A stretch of 64,000 bases of DNA. Source: Chloroflexi bacterium HGW-Chloroflexi-6. GTDB taxonomy: Bacteria; Chloroflexota; Anaerolineae; Anaerolineales; Villigracilaceae. The notes beneath the pieces were generated by a model. It was not told the DNA's origin, ran no database searches, and saw only the letters and a program-made list of their open reading frames with translations. The position numbers were made by a program, and so were the translations under genes. Of the stretch, positions 1 to 8,201 are shown piece after piece. How positions within the stretch are numbered: the stretch's first letter is position 1; every line of letters begins with the position of its first letter. The DNA lies in assembly GCA_002840685.1 (NCBI GenBank), contig PHBU01000014.1, forward strand, positions 155,805 through 219,804. The letters run 5' to 3'.

Positions 1-741
1 GATGTGGTCGAAAAACCGGCCGAGGTGCGGGCTTCGGTCGGCGTATTGACCGAAATGCACGGGCTGTACACCCGCATGACCGCGCTGGAATACCTGGAGT
101 TCTTCGGCGAGGTCTACGGGCTGGATGCAGCCCGCCGCCGCAAACGTATCGATGAGCTGTTGGGCTATTTTGGTCTGGCAGAGGCCGCCAAACGCCGCAC
201 CGGCGAGTATTCGAAAGGCATGCGCCAAAAACTGGCGTTGGCACGGGCGCTGATCCACGAGCCGCCGGTATTGCTGCTCGACGAACCCACCTCAGCCATG
301 GACCCGGAATCGGCCCAGTTGGTACGCGAGGAAATCTTCCGTTTGAAATCTTCGCAGCGCTCGATCATCATCTGCACCCATAACCTGGTCGAGGCTGAGA
401 TGCTGGCCGATAAGATCGCCATCATCTACCACGGACGGATTTTGCTGCAAGGCACACTCGAAGAGTTGCGGCGGCAGTTGCTCGGCATCCCGGAGTACGA
501 GGTGCAGCTCTCGGGTAAGTGGAGGCTGAATGGCCTGGAGGCGATCTCCGGGTTGAACGTTACCCAGACCAGCGAAACGGGATTCCGCTATCAGGTCGAA
601 GACCCCGATCAAACAAATCCGACCCTGGTCAAAGGCTTGATCCAACAAAATGCATCTGTTGTCAGCATTCAACAGGTTTCACGCAGCTTGGAACAGGTTT
701 ATCTGAAAGCCATGAGTCTGGCCGCGGCAGGTGCGCTATGA
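1..741 (+). CDS. ABC transporter ATP-binding protein (5' end cut by window)
   Basis: This is the nucleotide-binding subunit of an ABC exporter, working with the permease that overlaps it downstream. The frame is open from base 1, so the gene starts outside the window and the Walker A loop is not visible. What remains shows an atypical signature motif (EYSKGMRQKLALARAL), Walker B (VLLLDEPTSAMDP) and the H-loop (IIICTHN), followed by a C-terminal extension of about 90 residues that is common in ABC-2 ATPases. The stop codon overlaps the start of the permease (ATGA), indicating translational coupling. The substrate cannot be told from sequence. Confidence 0.9.
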   Translation, partial: DVVEKPAEVRASVGVLTEMHGLYTRMTALEYLEFFGEVYGLDAARRRKRIDELLGYFGLAEAAKRRTGEYSKGMRQKLALARALIHEPPVLLLDEPTSAMDPESAQLVREEIFRLKSSQRSIIICTHNLVEAEMLADKIAIIYHGRILLQGTLEELRRQLLGIPEYEVQLSGKWRLNGLEAISGLNVTQTSETGFRYQVEDPDQTNPTLVKGLIQQNASVVSIQQVSRSLEQVYLKAMSLAAAGAL

Positions 742-2252
742 AAAAAGAAGATCTTCGCCTGGCATGGCTGGTGGCGCGGCGCGAGTTGATCGATCAGATG
801 CGCGATTGGCGCATCCTGGTTCCGATGCTGATCTTGATCCTGTTCTTCCCTTACTTGATGAATTTCGCGGCACTGCGCTCGGTCGAATTTGTCAACCAGT
901 ATGGCGGCAACCTGATCGCCGAACGGATCGTACCCTTCTTCCTGATGGTGGTTGGCTTTTTCCCGATCACGGTTTCGCTGATCGTGGCGTTGGAAGCGTT
1001 TGTCGGGGAGAAGGAGCGCGGCACAATCGAGCCGATGCTGTCAAGCCCGCTGGCCGATTGGCACATGTATCTCGGCAAGCTGATCGCCGGGTCGCTGGTT
1101 CCGCTGGCCGCCAGTTATATCAGCATGGGGCTTTACCTGATCGGCCTGATTGTGCAGGATATGCCTTTCCCGCCGCTGGATGTGCTGGTACAGATGCTGC
1201 TCCTGACGGCGGTGCAGGCCGTAATGATGGTCAGCGCCGCGATCGTCATCTCAACCCAATCCACTTCGGTGCGGGCGGCCAACCTGCTGGCCTCGTTCAT
1301 CGTCATTCCGGTTAGTTTGTTGATCCAGGGAGAAAGCGCCCTTATTTTTTGGGGCACAAACGAGGTGCTCTGGCTGGCGACTGCGGGCGTGGTTGTGATC
1401 ACGGGTCTGATCGTGCGCCTGGGGCTGGCCCACTTCCAACGCGAAGCCCTGATTGGGCGCGAAATCGACATGCTCAATCTGCGCTGGCTGGCCGGTTATT
1501 TTTGGCAGTCGTTTAGCGGCACGCAACAGGCCCCGGCGCTGCTGCATTGGATCGCTTCACGGCAGGTGCGCCAGGAGATGTCTGCCAGGCTGGCCCTGAC
1601 AGAGGATCTGCGCGGACTGGCAGCCTGGTACCGGGGCCAGGTATTCCCGCTTCTCAGGCGGATGAGAACATCGATCTTGATCACTATCCTGATGGGGCTG
1701 CTGGCCAGCGTGGGAACCTACCTGTATATCTCAACCAATTTCCAATCGGTTAAAGTCAGCGATGAGAAAATGCAGGAAGCCATGACAGAAGTGCGCAAGA
1801 TTTTGCTTGACGAAGACCAGAAAACACTGGATGTTACCAGTTCGCATTTGTTCTTCAACAACATGCGCGCCGAAGTCTTGATGCTGGCAATTGGCATGGC
1901 CACCTTTGGCGTTGGCGGGATCCTGATCTATGGTCTCAATTTTGCCCTGATCGGCGGGGTGCTGGCTCTGGTCGAGATGGTCGGCATTTCGGCGTTGGAC
2001 ATTCTGGTGGTTGGGGTTTTGCCACACGGTATTTTTGAATTGCCTTCGGTGATCCTGGTCAGTGCTGCAGTTTTATACATGGGCGTGCGTCTGGTAACGC
2101 CAGACGCTGGCGAATCGATCAGCCAGGTATTCATTCAAACCCTGGCAGATTGGTTGAAGATCGCAATTGGCCTGGCCTTTCCATTGCTCCTGATTGCAGC
2201 ATTAATCGAGGCCAACATTACCCCGATTCTGTTGTACAATTTCTTGCAATAA
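738..2252 (+). CDS. ABC-2 type permease fused to a SpoIIM-like (DUF95) membrane domain
   Basis: A membrane protein of 504 residues. The N-terminal half (about residues 1-260) has ABC-2 permease features: a cytoplasmic start (LAWLVARREL), several membrane segments, and the typical EKERGTIEPMLSSPL stretch after the second one. The C-terminal half (about 310-500) resembles SpoIIM: an F-x-N-N start, glycine-rich membrane helices and the motif LPHGIFELPSVILVSAAVLY. The ATG at 738 overlaps the stop of the ATPase gene, so the pair forms one transporter. The fusion suggests the SpoIIM-like domain is a dedicated part of this exporter. That is inference; no substrate is known. Confidence 0.85.
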   Translation: MKKEDLRLAWLVARRELIDQMRDWRILVPMLILILFFPYLMNFAALRSVEFVNQYGGNLIAERIVPFFLMVVGFFPITVSLIVALEAFVGEKERGTIEPMLSSPLADWHMYLGKLIAGSLVPLAASYISMGLYLIGLIVQDMPFPPLDVLVQMLLLTAVQAVMMVSAAIVISTQSTSVRAANLLASFIVIPVSLLIQGESALIFWGTNEVLWLATAGVVVITGLIVRLGLAHFQREALIGREIDMLNLRWLAGYFWQSFSGTQQAPALLHWIASRQVRQEMSARLALTEDLRGLAAWYRGQVFPLLRRMRTSILITILMGLLASVGTYLYISTNFQSVKVSDEKMQEAMTEVRKILLDEDQKTLDVTSSHLFFNNMRAEVLMLAIGMATFGVGGILIYGLNFALIGGVLALVEMVGISALDILVVGVLPHGIFELPSVILVSAAVLYMGVRLVTPDAGESISQVFIQTLADWLKIAIGLAFPLLLIAALIEANITPILLYNFLQ

Positions 2253-2272
2253 TCTTTTTCGGTAGGGAGTTA

Positions 2273-3028
2273 ATGGCAAAATTAACTATTCTGGGTTCTT
2301 CCAATGCAATCCCAAGCTTGGAAAACGAAAATACACACATGGTACTGGAGACCCAAAGCCATACCATTCTGGTTGACTGCGCCAGCAACCCGCTTGTTCG
2401 CCTGCAAGCGGCGGGGATCAACTTCCAAAGCCTTACCGATATCATTCTGACCCATTTCCATCCGGATCACGTCGGTGGGCTTCCGTTACTGCTTATGGAT
2501 ATGTGGCTGCTGGGGCGCACCACGCCGCTCAACATTTACGGCCTGCACTACACGCTTGACCGGGCAGAAACCATGATGGGGTTATACTCATGGGCAGATT
2601 GGCCTAATTTTTTCCAGGTTAACTTTTGCCGCATCCCAGCCGACCCGCTTGCGCTTGTGATGGACAACCCGGAAGTGCGGATTTACGCCTCGCCGGTCAA
2701 GCATTTTGTGCCCAATATCGGTCTGCGCTTCGAATTGAAACCAGAAGACAAAAGTCTGGCGTATTCTTGCGACACCGAGCCGTGTTCAGCGGTTTTTGGG
2801 ATCGCCCAAAATACAGACTTTTTATTTCACGAGGCGTCTGGCGATTTCACCGGGCATTCATCCGCTGCCCAGGCTGGTGATGTGGCCCGCACGGCCAACG
2901 TCGGCGAGCTGATCTTGATTCACTACCCCACCGGGGCGCTGGCCTCAGGCGATCTGCCTCAACAGGCTGCTCAGAAATTTTCCGGCCCAATTCGGCTGGC
3001 AAAAGATTTTATGGTTTTTGACCTTTAA
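2273..3028 (+). CDS. Metallo-beta-lactamase fold hydrolase (RNase Z-like family)
   Basis: A soluble protein of 251 residues with the metallo-beta-lactamase signature HFHPDHVGG near residue 63, plus later His and Asp metal ligands (SPVKHF, SCDTEPC, HEASGDFTGHSSA, LIHYPTG). Their order matches the RNase Z / arylsulfatase-like branch with a two-metal site. The ATG at 2273 follows the ribosome binding site GGTAGGGAG at short distance. An in-frame upstream start would run into the permease gene and is rejected. The substrate is unknown; true tRNase Z activity is possible, but the characteristic exosite arm is not evident. Confidence 0.82.
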   Translation: MAKLTILGSSNAIPSLENENTHMVLETQSHTILVDCASNPLVRLQAAGINFQSLTDIILTHFHPDHVGGLPLLLMDMWLLGRTTPLNIYGLHYTLDRAETMMGLYSWADWPNFFQVNFCRIPADPLALVMDNPEVRIYASPVKHFVPNIGLRFELKPEDKSLAYSCDTEPCSAVFGIAQNTDFLFHEASGDFTGHSSAAQAGDVARTANVGELILIHYPTGALASGDLPQQAAQKFSGPIRLAKDFMVFDL

Positions 3029-3062
3029 TACACATCTCAAAAAAAACAGGAGTTTTTATCAC

Positions 3063-3797
3063 ATGCCCAGCAAAAAACAAATTTCGAAACGGCAGGCAGT
3101 CAAAGCCGATGTCAATGCAAAAAACATCCAGATCGCGGCTGTCGCAGTTTTCGTGCTGATCCTGGCCATCGTCGCCTGGGTCGGATTCAGCCAGCGCAAC
3201 CAAACCCCGGCAGCGCTTGAAAATCCCCAGGACCAACCCACCCAACAGGCCAGCGCCCCGCAAGAACAGCCCAAGACAACCACCAGCAGCAAGCAATACA
3301 GCGCACCGCCCGAGATGAGCATCGACCTCGCCAAACGTTACCTGGCAACCTTCAAACTGGCCAAAGGCGGCGAGTTCGTGATCGAACTCTACCCTGATAA
3401 AGCCCCGATCACCGTCAACAGCTTCGTTTTCCTGGCCCGCGAGGGATATTACAATGGCACAACCTTCCACCGCGTACTGCCAGATTTCATGGCCCAGGGC
3501 GGCGACCCGACCGGCACTGGCAGCGGCGGACCCGGCTATGCGTTCGTCAACGAAGACAGCGATCTGACCTTCGACAAAGCCGGGGTGCTGGCCATGGCCA
3601 ATGCCGGGCGCGATACCAATGGCAGCCAGTTCTTCATCACCTTTAGCCCGCAGGAATACCTGAACGGCGGCTATACCATCTTTGGGCAGGTGATCGAAGG
3701 GCTGGATGTTGTTCTCGGCATCCGCTTGCGCGACCCGCAGCAATTCCCCGATTACGAAGGCGATGTGCTCGAAAGCATAACAATCACAGAGGAATAA
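3063..3797 (+). CDS. Membrane-anchored cyclophilin-type peptidyl-prolyl isomerase
   Basis: A peptidyl-prolyl cis-trans isomerase of 244 residues. A single membrane anchor (about residues 20-42) follows a basic N-terminus, then a low-complexity Gln/Pro/Thr linker to about residue 90, then a cyclophilin domain. The core motifs are FHRVLPDFMAQGGDPTGTG and NGSQFFITF, which hold the catalytic Arg and the Phe/Gln pocket residues. The anchor and linker suggest it acts outside the membrane on secreted proteins. The start at 3063 follows the site AACAGGAGTTTTT. It stands between unrelated genes and its promoter is not obvious. Confidence 0.9.
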   Translation: MPSKKQISKRQAVKADVNAKNIQIAAVAVFVLILAIVAWVGFSQRNQTPAALENPQDQPTQQASAPQEQPKTTTSSKQYSAPPEMSIDLAKRYLATFKLAKGGEFVIELYPDKAPITVNSFVFLAREGYYNGTTFHRVLPDFMAQGGDPTGTGSGGPGYAFVNEDSDLTFDKAGVLAMANAGRDTNGSQFFITFSPQEYLNGGYTIFGQVIEGLDVVLGIRLRDPQQFPDYEGDVLESITITEE

Positions 3798-3859
3798 CCC
3801 TTTAATTCTTGCTATTTGCCAAATCTTGGGTATCATCAAAGGTACGAGGCAACAATCCT

Positions 3860-4522
3860 ATGTCGGATGAAAACAATATGTCACAAGATTTTCCGGTGCT
3901 GGTAGCCCAGCTTGGCCCTCTCGATGGCGGCCGCTGGTCGCTCGATCATACCCAGATGCTGGGCCGCGATCCCGGCTGTGATATTGTCATTCCAGACCGC
4001 CAGGTGTCACGTTATCATGCCCGCCTGACAGCCGGCACGAACGGCATCGTACTCGAAGATCTGGGCAGCAAGAATGGAACCACCCACAACAACAGCCCGC
4101 TACACGCCCCGGTCGTGTTGCAAGACGGCGACATCATCAAAATTGCCGTTGCGCAAGAATTTATGTTCCTCAGTTCAGATGCCACCATGCCGCTCGAAGC
4201 CGTTCCCAATCGCAACGATCGCCTGGTGCTCGACATGCGCTCGCGCCAGGTCTGGGTGCTCGGCAAGCAAATGAGCCCGCCGCTCTCTGCTTCACAATTT
4301 CACCTGCTCTGGAAGTTGTACGAAAACTGCGGCAGTGTCGTCACCCGCCAGGAGCTCGTCAACACCGTTTGGGGTGACGAACAATCGGCCGGAGTCAGCG
4401 ACCAGGCCCTGGATGCCCTCATCCGCCGCCTGCGAGACCGTCTGGCCGAAGTTGATCCCGCCCAGGCCTACATCGTCACCGTGCGCGGCCACGGAATGCG
4501 CCTCGATATTCCAAAAGATTAA
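3860..4522 (+). CDS. FHA domain protein with C-terminal OmpR-type winged helix
   Basis: A protein of 220 residues with an FHA phosphothreonine-binding domain at about 25-100 (LGRDPGCDIVIPD, SRYHARL, LEDLGSKNGT). A DNA-binding domain of the OmpR/PhoB type follows at about 125-218 (LWKLYENCGSVVTRQELVNTVWG, VSDQALDALIRRLRDRL, TVRGHGMRL). It has no receiver domain. The arrangement suggests a transcription factor whose output depends on binding a phosphothreonine partner, so a Ser/Thr kinase elsewhere may control it. The start at 3860 removes a weak N-terminal extension; a second ATG lies ten codons later. Confidence 0.85.
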   Translation: MSDENNMSQDFPVLVAQLGPLDGGRWSLDHTQMLGRDPGCDIVIPDRQVSRYHARLTAGTNGIVLEDLGSKNGTTHNNSPLHAPVVLQDGDIIKIAVAQEFMFLSSDATMPLEAVPNRNDRLVLDMRSRQVWVLGKQMSPPLSASQFHLLWKLYENCGSVVTRQELVNTVWGDEQSAGVSDQALDALIRRLRDRLAEVDPAQAYIVTVRGHGMRLDIPKD

Positions 4523-4524
4523 AC

Positions 4525-4998
4525 GTGGAAGCCCAGCTTGCCAGCCAATTGGCGCAGTTGATCCGCAGCACCCGCCAGGCTTCGCTGGCAACCCTGCACA
4601 ACGGGGCGCCGTTTGTTTCGATGGCTCTGGTGGCGCCTTCGCCTGACTTATCCACCTATTACCTGCACATCAGCCGCCTGGCCCAGCACACCCACGACAT
4701 CGAGGCAGACCCCAGGGTTAGCATCATGTTCATGGAAAAGGATGATGGCTCCGCCGACCCTCAGCAGCTATCGCGGATCTCGCTCATGGGCCGCGCCTTC
4801 AAAGTTGGCAGCGGCGATCTGGATTACCCGCAAGCCAGTACCGCTTACCTGAAGCGTTTTCCAGCTTCAGCCAGCTATTTCACCTTCTCCGATTTTTACC
4901 TGTTTCGCGTCAGAGCCGAAAGCGGACGTTTCGTGGCTGGTTTTGCCAAAGCCATGGACCTGAACACCGACGATTTGAAGCAAGCCAGTCAAACATAG
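4525..4998 (+). CDS. Pyridoxamine 5'-phosphate oxidase-like split-barrel protein (HugZ-like)
   Basis: A protein of 157 residues with the flavin/haem-binding split-barrel fold of the PNPOx family: an N-terminal helix, then ATLHNGAPFVSMALVAPSPDLSTYYLHISRLAQHTHDIEADPRVSIMF split over two strands, and the later stretch SRISLMGRAFKV. The short length and ending (FYLFRVRAESGRFVAGFAKA) fit the HugZ-type haem or flavin branch rather than true PdxH. It begins with GTG two bases after the stop of the FHA gene, so the two are probably co-transcribed. The cofactor and substrate are not determined by sequence. Confidence 0.8.
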   Translation: MEAQLASQLAQLIRSTRQASLATLHNGAPFVSMALVAPSPDLSTYYLHISRLAQHTHDIEADPRVSIMFMEKDDGSADPQQLSRISLMGRAFKVGSGDLDYPQASTAYLKRFPASASYFTFSDFYLFRVRAESGRFVAGFAKAMDLNTDDLKQASQT

Positions 4999-5019
4999 CC
5001 GTTGCCGGCCCTTAGAGAT

Positions 5020-5057
5020 AAAAAAGAAGCGAAGCCGCATTGGCCTCGCTTCTTTTG
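5020..5057. terminator. Bidirectional intrinsic terminator
   Basis: An inverted repeat with arms AAAAGAAGCGAGGCC-like on either side (AAAGAAGCGA ... TCGCTTCTTTT). It lies between two convergent genes and has A-rich and T-rich flanks on both sides, so it can end both. Confidence 0.8.
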
Positions 5058-5071
5058 ATGTCCGGGAAACC

Positions 5072-6430
5072 CTACTTGCCCAGATTTTTCTTCATCTGGT
5101 ATTTCAGCACCACCCGGTAGGCTTCTTCCAATCTACCGATCAGGGCCGCAGCTTCGGGGTTTTCAGCCTGCTGTTCCATCTGGCTCATCAAAGAGCCGAT
5201 CATGCCGCCCAACTCTTCGGTGATCATCGCTTCATTGGCTGCCAGCACTTGCTCCATCGCGGCTTCATTGGGCGCATCCACCAGGGCCTGAACCAGTTCC
5301 AGTTCGGGCGGTGCGCTGGCCTGCTGCAGCGACATCACAATTTGCTGGATCTTTTGCAAACGGTCATTGTCCTGCTTCTGGGTTGCCTCGCGCATTTTGG
5401 TCTCAAGTACCTGGGCGATCACTTCGTTGTTAAATTGTTCCATATTCTGCGCAACCACCTGGCTGATGTCAGGCGCAGTCAAAACCTGTTCGATGAACTC
5501 GTCTGCCGCCTTCATCTGGGCTTCGAGAGCCTTGTCCATCTGGTTGGTCAGATCGAGCAGTTTCTCGCGCAAGGCTTCGAGGTTGGCGCGCTCCTGAACG
5601 GAGGCCTTCTCGATGCGATCGGTCAAAATCTGGAAGAAGGAGTAATCCAGACCGTTGCGGGTCAGGCTGACCAGCGCCTTCAAACGGGCATCGCTCGGCG
5701 CATCGATGAAGATTTCGAGCAACTTCTCGCGGGTCAGCCCCTGGCCGATATCCTGCAAAGTCTTAACTGCGGCCTGGACCTCTTCGAACTGTCCCTTCAA
5801 CTGGCGGCCATATTCGGAACCATCCAGCAGTTCTTCCTGCAAGACGCTCATCGCCTGGGCGGTTGGCTGCTGGCCTGATTGCACCGCCGCCTCGATCAGG
5901 CGGTTGAACATGCCAAAGAAGGCTTCGTCGAGCAGGTCGGCATTTTCCTTGATGATCTCAGCGCGCACGTCGGCGGTGGTCGTCTGGAGCAGGCGCTGGA
6001 TCAGGCCGACGCGTTTTTGCTGCCCGTCGAGCATTTCCTTGGTGACACCATCTGCTTCAAGGATACGCTCAACCATGCTCTGATAAGTCAGGAAGCTCTG
6101 CGGACGCAGCAGGTAGCCTTTTCGTTTTTCGGTGGGCAGGCGGTTCATCACCTGGGTGATCAATGGCCCGACCAGTTTTTCCTGTTCGTTGACCGGCAAC
6201 CCCAACTCGGACGGGAAATAGGTCAGGAGCAGCTCTTTGTCATTGTCGTGGTAAACGATCGGGGTCGAAAGCGGCCCTTCAAATCCGCACATCGGGCAGC
6301 GAGCGTAGTTCGATACACGCCCCAGCAAGCGCTGTTTGGCAGCAGGCTCGGCAGTCACATCGAAAAGTTGTTCGACCTGCGCCGGGATCAGTTGGCGGCA
6401 GCGGGGGCAAGAGATTTGAGATTGTGGCAT
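5072..6430 (-). CDS. CpXC domain protein with long helical C-terminal region
   Basis: A protein of 452 residues. The N-terminus holds a CpXC zinc-ribbon-like domain with two paired-Cys motifs: ISCPRCRQLIP near residue 7 and YARCPMCGFEGPL near residue 43. The rest (about 100-452) is almost entirely predicted helix, rich in Gln, Glu, Ala and Leu, with repeated amphipathic segments and no membrane span. CpXC proteins are of unknown function and are often found in Chloroflexota. The gene is convergent with the preceding plus-strand genes and may be co-transcribed with the histidine kinase 82 bases upstream. Confidence 0.75.
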   Translation of the reverse strand: MPQSQISCPRCRQLIPAQVEQLFDVTAEPAAKQRLLGRVSNYARCPMCGFEGPLSTPIVYHDNDKELLLTYFPSELGLPVNEQEKLVGPLITQVMNRLPTEKRKGYLLRPQSFLTYQSMVERILEADGVTKEMLDGQQKRVGLIQRLLQTTTADVRAEIIKENADLLDEAFFGMFNRLIEAAVQSGQQPTAQAMSVLQEELLDGSEYGRQLKGQFEEVQAAVKTLQDIGQGLTREKLLEIFIDAPSDARLKALVSLTRNGLDYSFFQILTDRIEKASVQERANLEALREKLLDLTNQMDKALEAQMKAADEFIEQVLTAPDISQVVAQNMEQFNNEVIAQVLETKMREATQKQDNDRLQKIQQIVMSLQQASAPPELELVQALVDAPNEAAMEQVLAANEAMITEELGGMIGSLMSQMEQQAENPEAAALIGRLEEAYRVVLKYQMKKNLGK

Positions 6431-6512
6431 GGTTTATCAGTTCCGATTTCTTATAATTTAGGTGGGAAAATGGTGGCATCCCCGGCCAAAGAAGCCTTTA
6501 TTGTACCACCCG

Positions 6513-8051
6513 TCAACGAGGCAGCGAAAAACAAATCCGCGCGCCATGGTCCGGCTGTGGGTCGACCCAGATGCGCCCGCCGTGGGCCTCGACGATGGCC
6601 CGCGCCAGATACAATCCCAATCCGGCGCCTTTGGTGTGACGAACAGCCTTATCGGCGCGATAAAAACGGTCGAAAATATGCGGCAGGTCGCGCGGGTCGA
6701 TGCCCGCGCCCTGATCGCTGACCGTGATGATCACCTGCTCAGCCCGGGCTTCGCCCGTGATGCGAATTTCGCCGCCGGGGGAATATTTAATGGCATTGGA
6801 AATCAGATTCGACAAGACCTGTTCGATGCGGGTCTCATCAGCCAGGATAACGGGAAAGGGCTGCGGGAAGTCCACCGCCAGGGTGTGGGCTTTGGTCTGG
6901 GTTGTAAAGCGTTCAGCGAGGCGTCGGGCGATGGATGCCAGCGAGACATCCGTCCGGTTTAGGGAAAAACCGCCAGCCTGGAGCCGCGAAGCGTCCAGCA
7001 GGTCTTCGATCATACGCGCCAGGCGGTCGGCTTCTTCTTCGATAACGGTCAATGAATCCTGGATAACGTTCTTGTCCCAACGGGCATCGTCGCGCCGCAA
7101 GGTTGAGGCGTAGCCCTTGATCAGCGCAACCGGGGTTTTGAGTTCGTGACTGACGACCGAGATAAAAGTAGCTTTGATCTGCTCGGCGGTACGGAAGTGG
7201 GTAATATCGCGCACGGTAACGATGATATTGCGCAGTTTACCGTCAGCGGCCAGCAGGGGCGCGTAGGTGATGCCCACCGGCAGGGGTGAAGGCAGGTGGC
7301 GGGTCAGATCGCCTTCGATATACAGGTGCGCATTGGGTGTCAGCGGCCAGCCATCGCTCTCAGCTTCTTCAAGGGTCATGCCCTGCGGTCTGCGCGCCCA
7401 ACGGATAATTTCTTCGTGTTTATGGCCGCGAACTTCATCGTCGGTCTGGCCAAACATGCTTTCAAAAGCATCGTTGACGCGCTCGATGGTGTGGTCGGCA
7501 TGCAGGATGAGGATGCCATCGGCGGCAGAGTCGATCAGCGCATCGAGGCGCTGTTTCTCGTAAGAGATCTGCCCATAGAGTTGGGCGTTATAGACCGCAA
7601 TCGCGGCCTGGTCGGCAAAAGACTGCAGGAGCTGTTGGTCATTGGCGGAGAAAAGATCAGGATACGAACGGAAGATGAAGATGACGCCGATCACCCGTCC
7701 GTGCGCACTGAGCGGCAGGCCGGTCCCGTTCAGCAAGCCCATGCTGGCGGTGTAAGTCAGTTCCTTCAACATGCGGTTGAGTTCTTCAACGTTCAGGTCG
7801 GCAGCATGTTCTTCAGCCAGGAGCGGCTCCAGGTAGCGCAAAAACGCGGGCGGGATGCCGTGCGCAGTGGCAACGCGCCAACCGTCGGCAGGTTGGTCGC
7901 GCAGGGCGATCAGCCCGGCCTGGCCGGCCAGCATCTCGATCGCGATCTTCAGGATACGCGCCAGCAATTTCTTCTGGTCGAGTTCCTGGGTCAGCGCGCG
8001 GGCAATTTCTAGCAGATAGTCGCGTTGGCGTACACGGAAGTCTGGGAGCAT
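6513..8051 (-). CDS. Sensor histidine kinase with GAF and PAS domains
   Basis: A soluble kinase of 512 residues with no membrane segments. A GAF domain (about 20-165) is followed by a PAS domain (about 180-285, with ILILHADHTIERVNDAFESM). The dimerisation domain has the phospho-accepting His302 in VSHELKTPVALIKGY. The ATPase domain has the N box (SNLISNAIKYSPGG), the G1 box (VSDQGAGID) and the G2 box (KGAGLGLYLARAIV). No response regulator is adjacent, so it is an orphan here. The GAF and PAS domains point to an internal signal such as redox state or a small ligand. Confidence 0.93.
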   Translation of the reverse strand: MLPDFRVRQRDYLLEIARALTQELDQKKLLARILKIAIEMLAGQAGLIALRDQPADGWRVATAHGIPPAFLRYLEPLLAEEHAADLNVEELNRMLKELTYTASMGLLNGTGLPLSAHGRVIGVIFIFRSYPDLFSANDQQLLQSFADQAAIAVYNAQLYGQISYEKQRLDALIDSAADGILILHADHTIERVNDAFESMFGQTDDEVRGHKHEEIIRWARRPQGMTLEEAESDGWPLTPNAHLYIEGDLTRHLPSPLPVGITYAPLLAADGKLRNIIVTVRDITHFRTAEQIKATFISVVSHELKTPVALIKGYASTLRRDDARWDKNVIQDSLTVIEEEADRLARMIEDLLDASRLQAGGFSLNRTDVSLASIARRLAERFTTQTKAHTLAVDFPQPFPVILADETRIEQVLSNLISNAIKYSPGGEIRITGEARAEQVIITVSDQGAGIDPRDLPHIFDRFYRADKAVRHTKGAGLGLYLARAIVEAHGGRIWVDPQPDHGARICFSLPR

Positions 8052-8150
8052 GGGAGGATCGGTGAGGGTTGAAAGGTAGTTTTCGATGGTGGTATTTTAT
8101 CATCCGCATGACGCTAGAGTGTTAGAGCGATGTTGGAGGAAGGTTAATGA

Positions 8151-8187
8151 AAAAAGACCTTTGAGCAATTTTCTCAAAGGTCTTTAT
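8151..8187 (-). terminator. Intrinsic terminator of the aminotransferase gene
   Basis: Inverted repeat AAAGACCTTTGAG ... CTCAAAGGTCTTT with a short A/T loop. On the minus strand it is followed by a T run and lies just past the aminotransferase stop. Confidence 0.85.
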
Positions 8188-8201
8188 CGTTTTTACTGTG
8201 T

